Assembly (NCBI GenBank): GCA_016931995.1
Contig: JAFGDS010000118.1
Location: forward strand, 37,310 to 101,309
From: Pirellulales bacterium
GTDB taxonomy: Bacteria > Planctomycetota > Planctomycetia > Pirellulales > Thermoguttaceae
DNA length: 64,000 bases
Reading direction: 5' to 3'
Shown here one piece after another: positions 43,927 through 51,762 of this stretch (within the stretch, counting starts at the first letter, position 1; each line of letters opens with the position of its first letter). Below the pieces are notes generated by a model. The model was not told where the DNA came from and searched no databases. It was given only the letters and a program-made list of their open reading frames with translations. The translations under genes and the position numbers were made by a program.

Positions 43927-46900
43927 ATGACACGGCGGATGACGCGAGGCGGGGTAGTCGTGCTCCTGGCGAGCGCGTGTTGGGCGCTGGCGCTGTCTCC
44001 TGCGGCGGGGTTGGCGGAAGCGCCGGCGGGACCCGTGGCCGGCGTTGTCCTGGATCCGGCGGACCAGCCGGTGGCCGGGGCCACGGTATTGCTCGTCGGC
44101 CGCAACAATGGGGGCGATCCGCCCGGCACACTGGCCGAAACCACGACCGATTCCCAGGGCCGGTTCCTCTTCGCCGACGTGCAATTGAAGGGTGGCGTCT
44201 GGCCGCCGGCCGTGTTGGCCCGCGACGGCCAGGGCCGCATCGGCGGCGGACCCTGGCTCTGGCCCCGCCCGGACCAGCCGCCTTTGACCGACATCAAGAT
44301 CAAGCTAAACGACGTGCGGGAGTGCCGCGGCCGGCTGGTGGACGCTTCCGGCAAACCCATCGTCAAGGCGACCGTCGCGCCGAAGTACTGGCACTGTTTG
44401 CCGCCCCGCCCGGCCCCGGGCGGGAGCGGAGCGAGCATCGAGTTCCCGCCCGCCTGGGCCAAGGAGCTGGAATGCGAAACCGGCCCGGACGGCGATTTCG
44501 CGCTGCGAGGCATACCGGAGCGGGGGCGATTCCTCGCCTCGATCCACGCGCCCGGCTTCGGTCCACTCTCGGCCTTTTGGGATCTCGAAAAGCCGGTCGC
44601 GCTCAAGGTGCCCGACGCCGGCCGCGTGGTCGCCCGCGTGACGGGACCCACCGAGCAAGCGGTCCTGACCGGCATCAAGCTCAACCTGAGTTCGGCCCCC
44701 ACCGACGCCGGCGACCGGCGTGACGAGCCTTCGGTGTCTTATTCGAACCTCGCCCCGACCGGAGCGGACGGAACCTGCGCGTTCGAAGGCGTCCCGGCCG
44801 GCAAATGCAGGCTCCAATTGCTTGCATCGGACGAGTTGCCCTATTACGTGGACGCGCCGTCGGAGTTTGATCTGAAACCCGGTGAGACCGCCCGCGTGTC
44901 GGTCCCTCTGAAACCGGCAATCGTCCTGCGCGGCAAGATCGTGTCCAAGAAGACCAAGGCCGGCGTGCCCGGCGTCTCGGTCGCGCTCTCGATCAACGAA
45001 GGCCATACGCAACTTTTGAGTCGCAAAGCAACGACCGACGCCAACGGCCAGTACGAAGTGCACGCCCGGCCGGGCAAGGCCATCGTCGAGCTGCGCGACG
45101 TCCCCCCGGAGTTTCTCTCAACGAGCCGCGTGAGCCAGGGTTACACGTCGCGTTTTCTGGAAACCGACGTCGCCCAGGACGGCGAGCTGCCGCCTATCGA
45201 GCTGGAGCCCGCCGGCACGGTCAAGGGGATCGTCGTCGACGCGTCGGGCAATCCCGTCGCCGGCGCCGAGATCCGCTACACCGACTACGACACGTTCCGA
45301 ACGCTTCAGGACGTCCGCCGCAGCGACGCGGAGGGCCGTTTCTCCTTGGGCGGGTTGGGCGAGGGCGTCGTCTCGGTCCGCGCCCGCACGGACAAGGCCG
45401 CCGCGGATCCCGTCAACGTGAAGCCCTCGGAGGCCAAAGAGCCGATCCGCCTGGTCGTGTCGGAGAAGACCGCGATGGCGGTCCGCGGGACAATTGTCGA
45501 TGATGCAGGCGCGCCCCTCGGCGGCGCCCAGGTCGCGTTGCACACGCACTGGCGCACGGGGCGCGGCGGCGTTGGCTTCCAGCTCTTGACCGCCACGTCG
45601 GACGCCGACGGGAAGTTCCAAGTCGGCGGTCTCTGGCCCGGCGACGAGTACAATGTCCAGGTGACCGCGGAAGGTCATTCCGCAGGCGCCTCGCCGCAGG
45701 TGCAGGGCGCGCGGGGGCTTGCGCACGATTTCGGCCCGCTGGTGCTCCGCAAAACCGACGGCGTCGTGGAAGGAACCGTCGTCGATTCGGCGGACAAGCC
45801 CCTGGCCGGCGTCCGCGTGTTCAACGGGGGCGACGCCGCCGAGCCGATCGAGACCACCAGCGACGCCTCCGGCCGTTTCGTCCTCAAGGGTCTGTTTGCG
45901 GGTCCGGTGTTCGTCTTCGCCGACAAGCCGGGCTACCGTTTCACCCGGCTGCGGACGCCCTCCGGCACGACGGACGCCGTGCTCGCGATGCGCGGGCGCG
46001 ACGAACCCGTCGAACAGCCGTCCGCTCAGGCCGCCGCCGCGCGGCAGGAGGAAGAGCGGAAGCTTGCGCACGCGTTGTTGGAGCGGATGTGGGCCGTGGG
46101 CCGCGAGGGCCGGGATTGGCGGACCGTTGCGCTCATGGCCCGGATCGACCCGGAGCAGGCCCGGAAATGGTCGGCCGAGGTCGGCGGCCGACACGATCGC
46201 GTGATCCGGCGGGTCGTCGCGGAGTATTCGGCCGACGTGGACGCCGACGAGGCGATCACCGCGCTGACGGAAGACCCGCGGCTGAGTTTCCATTATCTCA
46301 AGCAAACGGCCATTCGCTTCGCAGCGTCGCACCCGGAGAAGGCCCTGCGTCTGGCCGAGGAGGCCGTCCTGCGGGCTCGCGGAATGGACCAGGCGGCGAA
46401 AATGTCGTGCCTGGCCGACGTGGCCCCGCTCCTTGCCCGGCTTGGCCAGGCCGACGCCGCGCGCGCCATCGCCGGCGAAGCGGCCGAGCTGGCGGAAAAG
46501 ATGAGGGACTCCGACGCGAACAACTACGCTCGAGGCAAGGTCGCGGCGGCCTTGGCCCCCTACGATTTTGCCCGCGCATTGGACTTGGCAAACACGATCG
46601 GCGATTCGGGCGAACGGGATCGTGCGCGATCGAAGGTGGCGGGCGCCGCGAGCGTTGACGATCTGGATCGCGCCCTGGCGGCCCTCGAAGGCGTGGAGCC
46701 CTTCTTCGCCGACCGCGCACGGCTGCGTCTGGCCTGCCGCCTCGCGCCCACCCGCCCGGCGGACGCCGCCAGGATCGTCGATAGCCTGTCTTCTTCGTCC
46801 GCCTTCGGATTTCCCAAGGAGACCAAGGCCCAGATGCTGCGCTGGATGGCGGCGGCCACCGCGCCCCGCGACAAGGCCGAGGCGTGGAAGATGGTTGACG

Positions 46901-47433
46901 CCGCCTTCGAGATCTACCTGGATCCGTCGCAGAGCGAAGGCCGCGAGGACTACAGCGTCAATCGTCGGGCGACGCAAGCGGCGGCCTTGGCGGTCGTCGC
47001 CGGCCAAATCGGCTATCCGGACATGGAAAGCGTCGTCTCGCGAACCCTCGCCGCGCGCGTAACCGTCAAGCAAGCCTCCTCGCCGGCGTCCGCCGTGGAT
47101 TCGACCGCGGCCATGGCCATGCTCCTGGCGCTCGTCGATCCGGAGGCCGCCGCGCAGGTGCTCGCCTCGTTGGAGCCGCAAGGCGATCTGGTCGGCTCGG
47201 GCTTCAGCGGGGTCCGGCGCGAGGTGTGGCTGCAAGCCTGGGCCGTGGCCGATCCCCGCCGCGCGATGGAACTGGCCGAGGGCGAACTGGCCAAGCTGAA
47301 GGAGCGGCGCGACGTGGACGAGACCCGCCGTGGGCTCTTCGAGATCGTCGAACTGTGGACGCTTCCCGCCGACGAACGATTCCGGCGGCTGGCGGGCCAT
47401 CTTCATAACCTTTCGTTTCCCGACGAGGAGTGA
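43927..47433 (+). CDS. Giant secreted protein with carboxypeptidase-regulatory repeats (paralogue 2)
   Basis: 1168 residues from ATG 43927, preceded by AAGGAGG. Same architecture as the protein upstream: signal peptide (VVLLASACWALALSPAAGLA), then repeats such as VLDPADQPVAGATV, VVDASGNPVAGAEI and VVDSADKPLAGVRV, then a helical half. The helical halves align closely: MARIDPEQARKWSAEVGGRH here against MARIDPQTALAWSAELGGRY there, and SHPEKALRLAEEAVLRAR against SDPEKALRLAEEMIQRAR. A tandem duplication is the simplest explanation. It ends 6 nt before the next start, so the three genes form an operon. Confidence 0.82.
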   Translation: MTRRMTRGGVVVLLASACWALALSPAAGLAEAPAGPVAGVVLDPADQPVAGATVLLVGRNNGGDPPGTLAETTTDSQGRFLFADVQLKGGVWPPAVLARDGQGRIGGGPWLWPRPDQPPLTDIKIKLNDVRECRGRLVDASGKPIVKATVAPKYWHCLPPRPAPGGSGASIEFPPAWAKELECETGPDGDFALRGIPERGRFLASIHAPGFGPLSAFWDLEKPVALKVPDAGRVVARVTGPTEQAVLTGIKLNLSSAPTDAGDRRDEPSVSYSNLAPTGADGTCAFEGVPAGKCRLQLLASDELPYYVDAPSEFDLKPGETARVSVPLKPAIVLRGKIVSKKTKAGVPGVSVALSINEGHTQLLSRKATTDANGQYEVHARPGKAIVELRDVPPEFLSTSRVSQGYTSRFLETDVAQDGELPPIELEPAGTVKGIVVDASGNPVAGAEIRYTDYDTFRTLQDVRRSDAEGRFSLGGLGEGVVSVRARTDKAAADPVNVKPSEAKEPIRLVVSEKTAMAVRGTIVDDAGAPLGGAQVALHTHWRTGRGGVGFQLLTATSDADGKFQVGGLWPGDEYNVQVTAEGHSAGASPQVQGARGLAHDFGPLVLRKTDGVVEGTVVDSADKPLAGVRVFNGGDAAEPIETTSDASGRFVLKGLFAGPVFVFADKPGYRFTRLRTPSGTTDAVLAMRGRDEPVEQPSAQAAAARQEEERKLAHALLERMWAVGREGRDWRTVALMARIDPEQARKWSAEVGGRHDRVIRRVVAEYSADVDADEAITALTEDPRLSFHYLKQTAIRFAASHPEKALRLAEEAVLRARGMDQAAKMSCLADVAPLLARLGQADAARAIAGEAAELAEKMRDSDANNYARGKVAAALAPYDFARALDLANTIGDSGERDRARSKVAGAASVDDLDRALAALEGVEPFFADRARLRLACRLAPTRPADAARIVDSLSSSSAFGFPKETKAQMLRWMAAATAPRDKAEAWKMVDAAFEIYLDPSQSEGREDYSVNRRATQAAALAVVAGQIGYPDMESVVSRTLAARVTVKQASSPASAVDSTAAMAMLLALVDPEAAAQVLASLEPQGDLVGSGFSGVRREVWLQAWAVADPRRAMELAEGELAKLKERRDVDETRRGLFEIVELWTLPADERFRRLAGHLHNLSFPDEE

Positions 47434-47439
47434 CGAGCC

Positions 47440-48642
47440 ATGGGATCTCTTTTGCTGCTTGCCGCAGTGCTAGCCACCGGCGACGACGGCGGGCCTCCGG
47501 CCGTTGCGATGGAGTTCAAGGATTCGGCGACGTTCGAGGGCCGGACCGTGGCGCAGTATCGGACGCTCGAGCTCCGCGACGCGCCGGTGCGTCCCATCGA
47601 GGGCGATTTTCACGCCACCCCGGGCGACCGCTTCGGCGTCGTGCCCGTCGGTCCGCGGCCCGAGACGGCCCTGACGATCGTGTGGCGTCCCAAGGCCGCC
47701 GACGGACCGGAGCTGTGGCTGGACGCCAACGGCGACGGCCACCTCGCCGCGGACGAGCGTCGCGCCGTGCCCGACAAGGAGTTCGAGGTTCCGGCAACGA
47801 TCACCGTCGAAGAGAAGCCGACGCCCCGGCGGGTCGAGCGGACGCTCTTGTTCCGCCGCTCCACGCTGGGCGACGGGCTGCGATACGCCGTGCGGGGCTA
47901 CGCCCAGGGGACGTTCCTCCTTGGCGAGGCCCAGCGCCCCGCGCTGATCCTCGACGGCAACGCCGACGGCTGCTTGAATACAGTTGGCCAGGATCGCGTC
48001 TGGATCGACCTTGACGGCAACGGGCGGTTCGACCCGCTCACCGAGCAATTCCCGCTGGGTAAGCCGATCGCCGCCGGCGGCGAGACGTACGTGGTCCGCT
48101 CCGACCCGCTCGCCGAGGCCGTCCTCGCCCGTCCGCGGAGCGCGGCGCAAGGCACGTTGCGGCTCACGCTGCCGGCGCATCAGGACCCGACCGCGCGCAT
48201 CTCCGTGGAGCTGATTAGCGACCTGGGCGAACTCGTGTTGATCGACCGGCTCGACGAGCCCGTGGCCGTGCCCGTCGGCAAGTACTGCGTTTCCTGGCTG
48301 AAGCTCGAAATGACCGACGTATCGGGCCAGCTATGGACGTATTCGTTCCACGTGGACAGGCCGAGAAACCACGCGGTCCGCAAGGACGAGGAGACGACGC
48401 TGGCCATGCTGGGCAAGCTCGCGCTGAACGTCGCGTTCGACTCGACCAACTCGGGCGGTCCCCCCAAGCCCGGCGACACGGTGACCGTCTCGCCTCGCCT
48501 CGTGGCCGACGATTGCCTGTACCTGTCGTCCTCCACGGTGGGCGGCGAGTTCGACGCCCGCGCGGCGGAGGGCTCGGCCGAAGTCTTCCTGCTCGCGGCC
48601 GACGGCAAGATCATCAACCGCGGCATCACCGGCTTCTCGTGA
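47440..48642 (+). CDS. Secreted planctomycete protein, ended by an early TGA
   Basis: 400 residues; the signal peptide is short (SLLLLAAVLATG). The protein is beta-rich, with an EF-hand-like or dockerin-like segment (LWLDANGDGHLAADERRA, LDGNADGCLN, IDLDGNGRFDPLTEQF), suggesting calcium binding. The TGA at 48640-48642 is followed in the same frame by 44 sense codons with good coding character, ending at TAA 48775-48777 (see separate entry). Starts 6 nt after the upstream giant protein gene. Function unknown. Confidence 0.7.
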   Translation: MGSLLLLAAVLATGDDGGPPAVAMEFKDSATFEGRTVAQYRTLELRDAPVRPIEGDFHATPGDRFGVVPVGPRPETALTIVWRPKAADGPELWLDANGDGHLAADERRAVPDKEFEVPATITVEEKPTPRRVERTLLFRRSTLGDGLRYAVRGYAQGTFLLGEAQRPALILDGNADGCLNTVGQDRVWIDLDGNGRFDPLTEQFPLGKPIAAGGETYVVRSDPLAEAVLARPRSAAQGTLRLTLPAHQDPTARISVELISDLGELVLIDRLDEPVAVPVGKYCVSWLKLEMTDVSGQLWTYSFHVDRPRNHAVRKDEETTLAMLGKLALNVAFDSTNSGGPPKPGDTVTVSPRLVADDCLYLSSSTVGGEFDARAAEGSAEVFLLAADGKIINRGITGFS

Positions 48643-48777
48643 GGGGGCTTCTGCTCGCACTCGTGTCGAGTGCCCACGACAGGCGAAGGAGAGTACGTCG
48701 TCCGCGTCGTCTTCGACGCCGGCCCCCTGGCGGGCGAGCTCACCGGCGAGGGCAAGCTCGTCGTGTCCGGCAAGTAA
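48643..48777 (+). other. In-frame continuation of the interrupted gene
   Basis: Directly after TGA 48640-48642 the same frame encodes GGFCSHSCRVPTTGEGEYV then VRVVFDAGPLAGELTGEGKL and a short end, stopping at TAA 48775. It reads as the natural end of the protein upstream. A perfect 7-bp hairpin (GCACTCG-TGT-CGAGTGC, about 48656-48672) lies just downstream of the TGA. A Trp-to-stop change (TGG to TGA), a sequencing error or programmed read-through are all possible. Confidence 0.6.
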
Positions 48778-48884
48778 CGGAAAGCCTAGTGCTGAATGAA
48801 GACCGGGCCGCACGCCCGGTGAAATTCGACCAACGTTGCCTTCGACTGGTAACCGACGGGTGAAGATCGGTTTTCAAAAAGTGC

Positions 48885-49925
48885 CTAGTCCGCGTGGCTG
48901 TCGGAGGAAAACAGGGAAACGCCCAGGACGACCAGGAGGAGAATCGCCATGGCGTGGGCGAGCCAACCGGCGCCGGACGTGGCGTGGACGTGTTCGGCGG
49001 AATGCGGGATGGCCGCGTTCCACCATCGGACGAGCCCGTCCAGGAGAAGCCCGCCAACGATGGCGCTGGCGGCGATCGTCAGACCGTAGACGATGGTCGT
49101 CCGCCGGCCGAGCACCTTCCAGACGGTGACCAGCGTGGCGGCGTTGGTGGCCGGGCCGGCGATGAGGAAGGCCAAGGCCGCGCCGGGTGAAGCGCCCAGG
49201 TGAATGAAGCCCGCCGCCAACGGCACGGATGCCGTCGCGCAAACGTAAATGGGCACGCCCGCGGCCATCATGACGACGATCGACAGGACGCCCCCGCCGA
49301 CATAGGCGTAAAGCTCGTTCTGGGGCACCAGCGCGGTCAGCGCGCCGGCAATGGCCACGCCCAGCAAAAGCGCCGGCCCCACGTCGCGCGGAAGCGCGAC
49401 CAGGCCGTAGCGCAGCGCCCGATACACGAGGCCGTGCTCTTCGTGCCCGCAACAGCACGCCTCCTTGCACTCGCGCGGCGCGTCGGGCTGGGCCGCCACG
49501 TCCGGGTCCTTTTCGCCGAAGAGTTGAACCAGCACGCCGCCGAGCACGCCCGTCACGAGCGCCGCTGCCGGCCGGAACACGGCGAAGACCGGTCCCAACA
49601 GCGCGTACGTCACGGCGATGCTGTCGACGCCGGTTTGGGGCGTGGAGATGAGAAAGGCGGTGGTTGCCGCGCGGCTGGCCCCGTGCCGCCGGATCGACGC
49701 CGATACCGGAATGACGCTGCACGAGCACAAGGGCAACGGCACGCCCACCAGCGAGGCCGTGAACACGGGTCCCAGCCCCGGCCGGCCGAGGTAACGCTCC
49801 ACCCACTCGCGCGGAATACACACGGAGAGCACTCCGGCCACGAGGAAGCCGAAGAGCAAATAGGGCGCCATCTCGACCACGACGCCCCAGCTTGCCAGGA
49901 GCCAGTTCAGGAGGTGTTCGGACAT
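48885..49925 (-). CDS. SO_0444-type Cu/Zn efflux permease (DUF318/ArsP_2)
   Basis: 346 residues with about nine hydrophobic segments. The family hallmark PLPLCSCSVIPVSASIRRHG occurs near residue 65 and is echoed in the second half by AGVPIYVCATASVPLAAG, an internal pseudo-symmetry. A Cys/His-rich cytoplasmic loop (ECKEACCCGHEEH) could bind soft metals. SO_0444-type permeases export copper or zinc; related ones export organoarsenicals. It is the last gene of the minus-strand cluster, 178 nt after the flavoprotein gene with a D repeat between them, so co-regulation is uncertain. Confidence 0.88.
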   Translation of the reverse strand: MSEHLLNWLLASWGVVVEMAPYLLFGFLVAGVLSVCIPREWVERYLGRPGLGPVFTASLVGVPLPLCSCSVIPVSASIRRHGASRAATTAFLISTPQTGVDSIAVTYALLGPVFAVFRPAAALVTGVLGGVLVQLFGEKDPDVAAQPDAPRECKEACCCGHEEHGLVYRALRYGLVALPRDVGPALLLGVAIAGALTALVPQNELYAYVGGGVLSIVVMMAAGVPIYVCATASVPLAAGFIHLGASPGAALAFLIAGPATNAATLVTVWKVLGRRTTIVYGLTIAASAIVGGLLLDGLVRWWNAAIPHSAEHVHATSGAGWLAHAMAILLLVVLGVSLFSSDSHAD

Positions 49926-49971
49926 GACGACGGTCTTCTTGTGTCGCGATTAGCCGCGCGAGGCCGCGGTG

Positions 49972-49991
49972 TTGCGAAGCCGCAAGCGGCT
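49972..49991. repeat. D-family repeat, single copy
   Basis: GCGAAGCCGCAAGCGGC lies between the permease start and the flavoprotein stop. Confidence 0.82.
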
Positions 49992-50102
49992 CGGGCTTCA
50001 AGGAAAAAGCCTATTGGAAGCATACACTGAGCGCGGAAAATGGGAAAGAACGTGCCGAATTCGCGCCGGATCCGGCGCGTCGACACTTCCGGCGGCCGGA
50101 TT

Positions 50103-51659
50103 CTACCTCGGCGCGTCGTCCCTGGTCAGGGCCGAGGTGGGGCAGGCCTCGACGCACTCGCGGGCAAGCCGTCCGAGGGCTTCGTCCAGCGGCCGGTCGA
50201 AGGGAACGCCCAGGCGGACGTGGAACCCGCGACCGATGAACGCAAGCCCCAGGGCCGTCGGGTCGGCCGAGACGATTTCGATGCACAGCCCGCAGCGGAT
50301 GCACTTGCCCGGTTCATAGATCACTCCCGACGGTTGCCGGACGATCGCCAGCGATTGCCGGTCCTTGCCGTAGCGATTCGGATCGGCGCCGTACTGGATG
50401 GCGTAGTGCCGCAGGCGGCAGGATTGCCGGTCGCGGCAATCGCAGTGCAGGCATCGGGCGGCCTGGACCGAGGCCTCGTCGCGAGAGAATTCTCCTCGGG
50501 TCGGCTCGCGGCGCGGCGCGTCGGACGCGACTTCGGCCACAAGCGCGAGTTCCTCGGCCGACAGCCGGCCCATCCGGACGGTAAACGGCCGCGCCGCGGC
50601 GCGCGCGTCGCCAGCCAACGCGCGGTCGATCGCCTCGGCGGCCTCCTTGCCGTCGGCCGCGCTGCGGACGACCATGCCCTTGCCGCGGATCGTCATGCCC
50701 GCGGCAAACACGCCCGGCCGACTCGCGCGGTACGCGCCCTTCTCGACCTCGATTCCGCGGGCCGAAGCGGTCAGCCCCCAGGCGGCCGCCTGGTCGCGAC
50801 CCGAGCTGCCGCAGGCGACGAGGACCGCGTCGAATCGGGCCTCCAACTCGGCCAACTCGCGGGGGCCGATCCGGGCGTTGGGTTGCCACGCGACGCCCAG
50901 GCGAAGGATTTGCTCCACCTCGGCGTCCAAGACGGCGGTGGGGAGTTGGCTGGGGGAGAACTCGTCGCGGAGCCGCCCGCCGGGCTGGGCCTGCGCGTCC
51001 AGGAGCGTCACGCCGTGTCCGAGCCGGCGGAGGTAATACGCCGCGGCCAAGCCGGTTGGCCCCGCGCCGACGATCGCCACGCTTCGGCCCGACGCGGCGC
51101 GGCACTCGGGCCGGTAGGGGTCGCGCGAGGCCAGATCGGCGTCGGCCACGTAACGCTTCAGTTGGCAGATCGTCACCGCGCCGTCGAGCGCCTCGCGGCG
51201 GCAGCCTTTCTCGCACGGACGCGGACAGATCCGCCCCAGCACGGCCGGCAGGGCAATGTCGCGCTTGACCGTCTCGATCGCCGCGCGAAGCTCTCCCCGA
51301 CGAATCTGCCGGAGCATCAGCGGGATGTCCATCTCGGCCGGGCAGAGCAATTGGCACGGGGCCAGGCAGTCGCCCACGTGATCGCTCAGGAGCAGCTCGA
51401 GGGCCGTGCGGCGCGCGGCGCGAACCTCGGGCGCGTCGCTCTCGATCCGCATTCCGTCCTGGACCACCGTGGCGCAGGCGGGCACGAATCGATCCTGGCC
51501 CGACAGCTTGACCGAGCAGACCAAGCACGACGTCGACGCCCGGCAGCCGGCGCGGAAGCAGAGCGTGGGGATCTCGATTCCGAGCTTCACGGCCGCGTCG
51601 AGGATCGTCTCGCCCCGGACGACCTCCACGTCGCGTCGGTCGATGGTAATTTTGGGCAT
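50103..51659 (-). CDS. NuoG/GltD-like iron-sulfur flavoprotein without NAD(P)H domain
   Basis: 518 residues. N-terminal 2Fe-2S as in NuoG: Cys34, Cys45, Cys48, Cys62 with standard spacing. Next, a HisCys3-like site (His94, Cys98, Cys102, Cys106), then the GltD-like CPRPCEKGC (145-153). The FAD Rossmann fold follows with GAGPTG (198-203) and a later GVFAAGM (316-322). GltD-type proteins have a second Rossmann fold for NADPH between these; here only about 110 residues lie between, with no second GxGxxA motif. The C-terminus has two more Cys clusters (403-414; 453-459 with 502-506). It should therefore shuttle electrons among clusters and FAD, leaving NAD to the NuoF-like partner encoded next to it. 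Confidence 0.85.
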   Translation of the reverse strand: MPKITIDRRDVEVVRGETILDAAVKLGIEIPTLCFRAGCRASTSCLVCSVKLSGQDRFVPACATVVQDGMRIESDAPEVRAARRTALELLLSDHVGDCLAPCQLLCPAEMDIPLMLRQIRRGELRAAIETVKRDIALPAVLGRICPRPCEKGCRREALDGAVTICQLKRYVADADLASRDPYRPECRAASGRSVAIVGAGPTGLAAAYYLRRLGHGVTLLDAQAQPGGRLRDEFSPSQLPTAVLDAEVEQILRLGVAWQPNARIGPRELAELEARFDAVLVACGSSGRDQAAAWGLTASARGIEVEKGAYRASRPGVFAAGMTIRGKGMVVRSAADGKEAAEAIDRALAGDARAAARPFTVRMGRLSAEELALVAEVASDAPRREPTRGEFSRDEASVQAARCLHCDCRDRQSCRLRHYAIQYGADPNRYGKDRQSLAIVRQPSGVIYEPGKCIRCGLCIEIVSADPTALGLAFIGRGFHVRLGVPFDRPLDEALGRLARECVEACPTSALTRDDAPR

Positions 51660-51681
51660 GGCGGTTGAACCAAAGGGTAAA

Positions 51682-51749
51682 TCGTCATTCTAAGCGCAGC
51701 AAAGAATCCCCGTGGCCGTGGAGATCCTTCGCTGCGCTTAGGATGACGG
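51682..51749. repeat. B-family repeat pair inside the nuo-like operon
   Basis: GTCATTCTAAGCGCAGCAAA and an inverted copy (GATCCTTCGCTGCGCTTAGG) lie between the NuoF-like and NuoG/GltD-like genes and form a hairpin. Confidence 0.85.
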
Positions 51750-51762
51750 GGCGCACGTTTGG

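Noticed and set aside
41359..47406. Long minus-strand frames (836 and 762 codons) opposite the giant paralogues
   Set aside because: They mirror the codon bias of the plus-strand genes, lack any motif and have low-complexity Arg/Gly/His composition.
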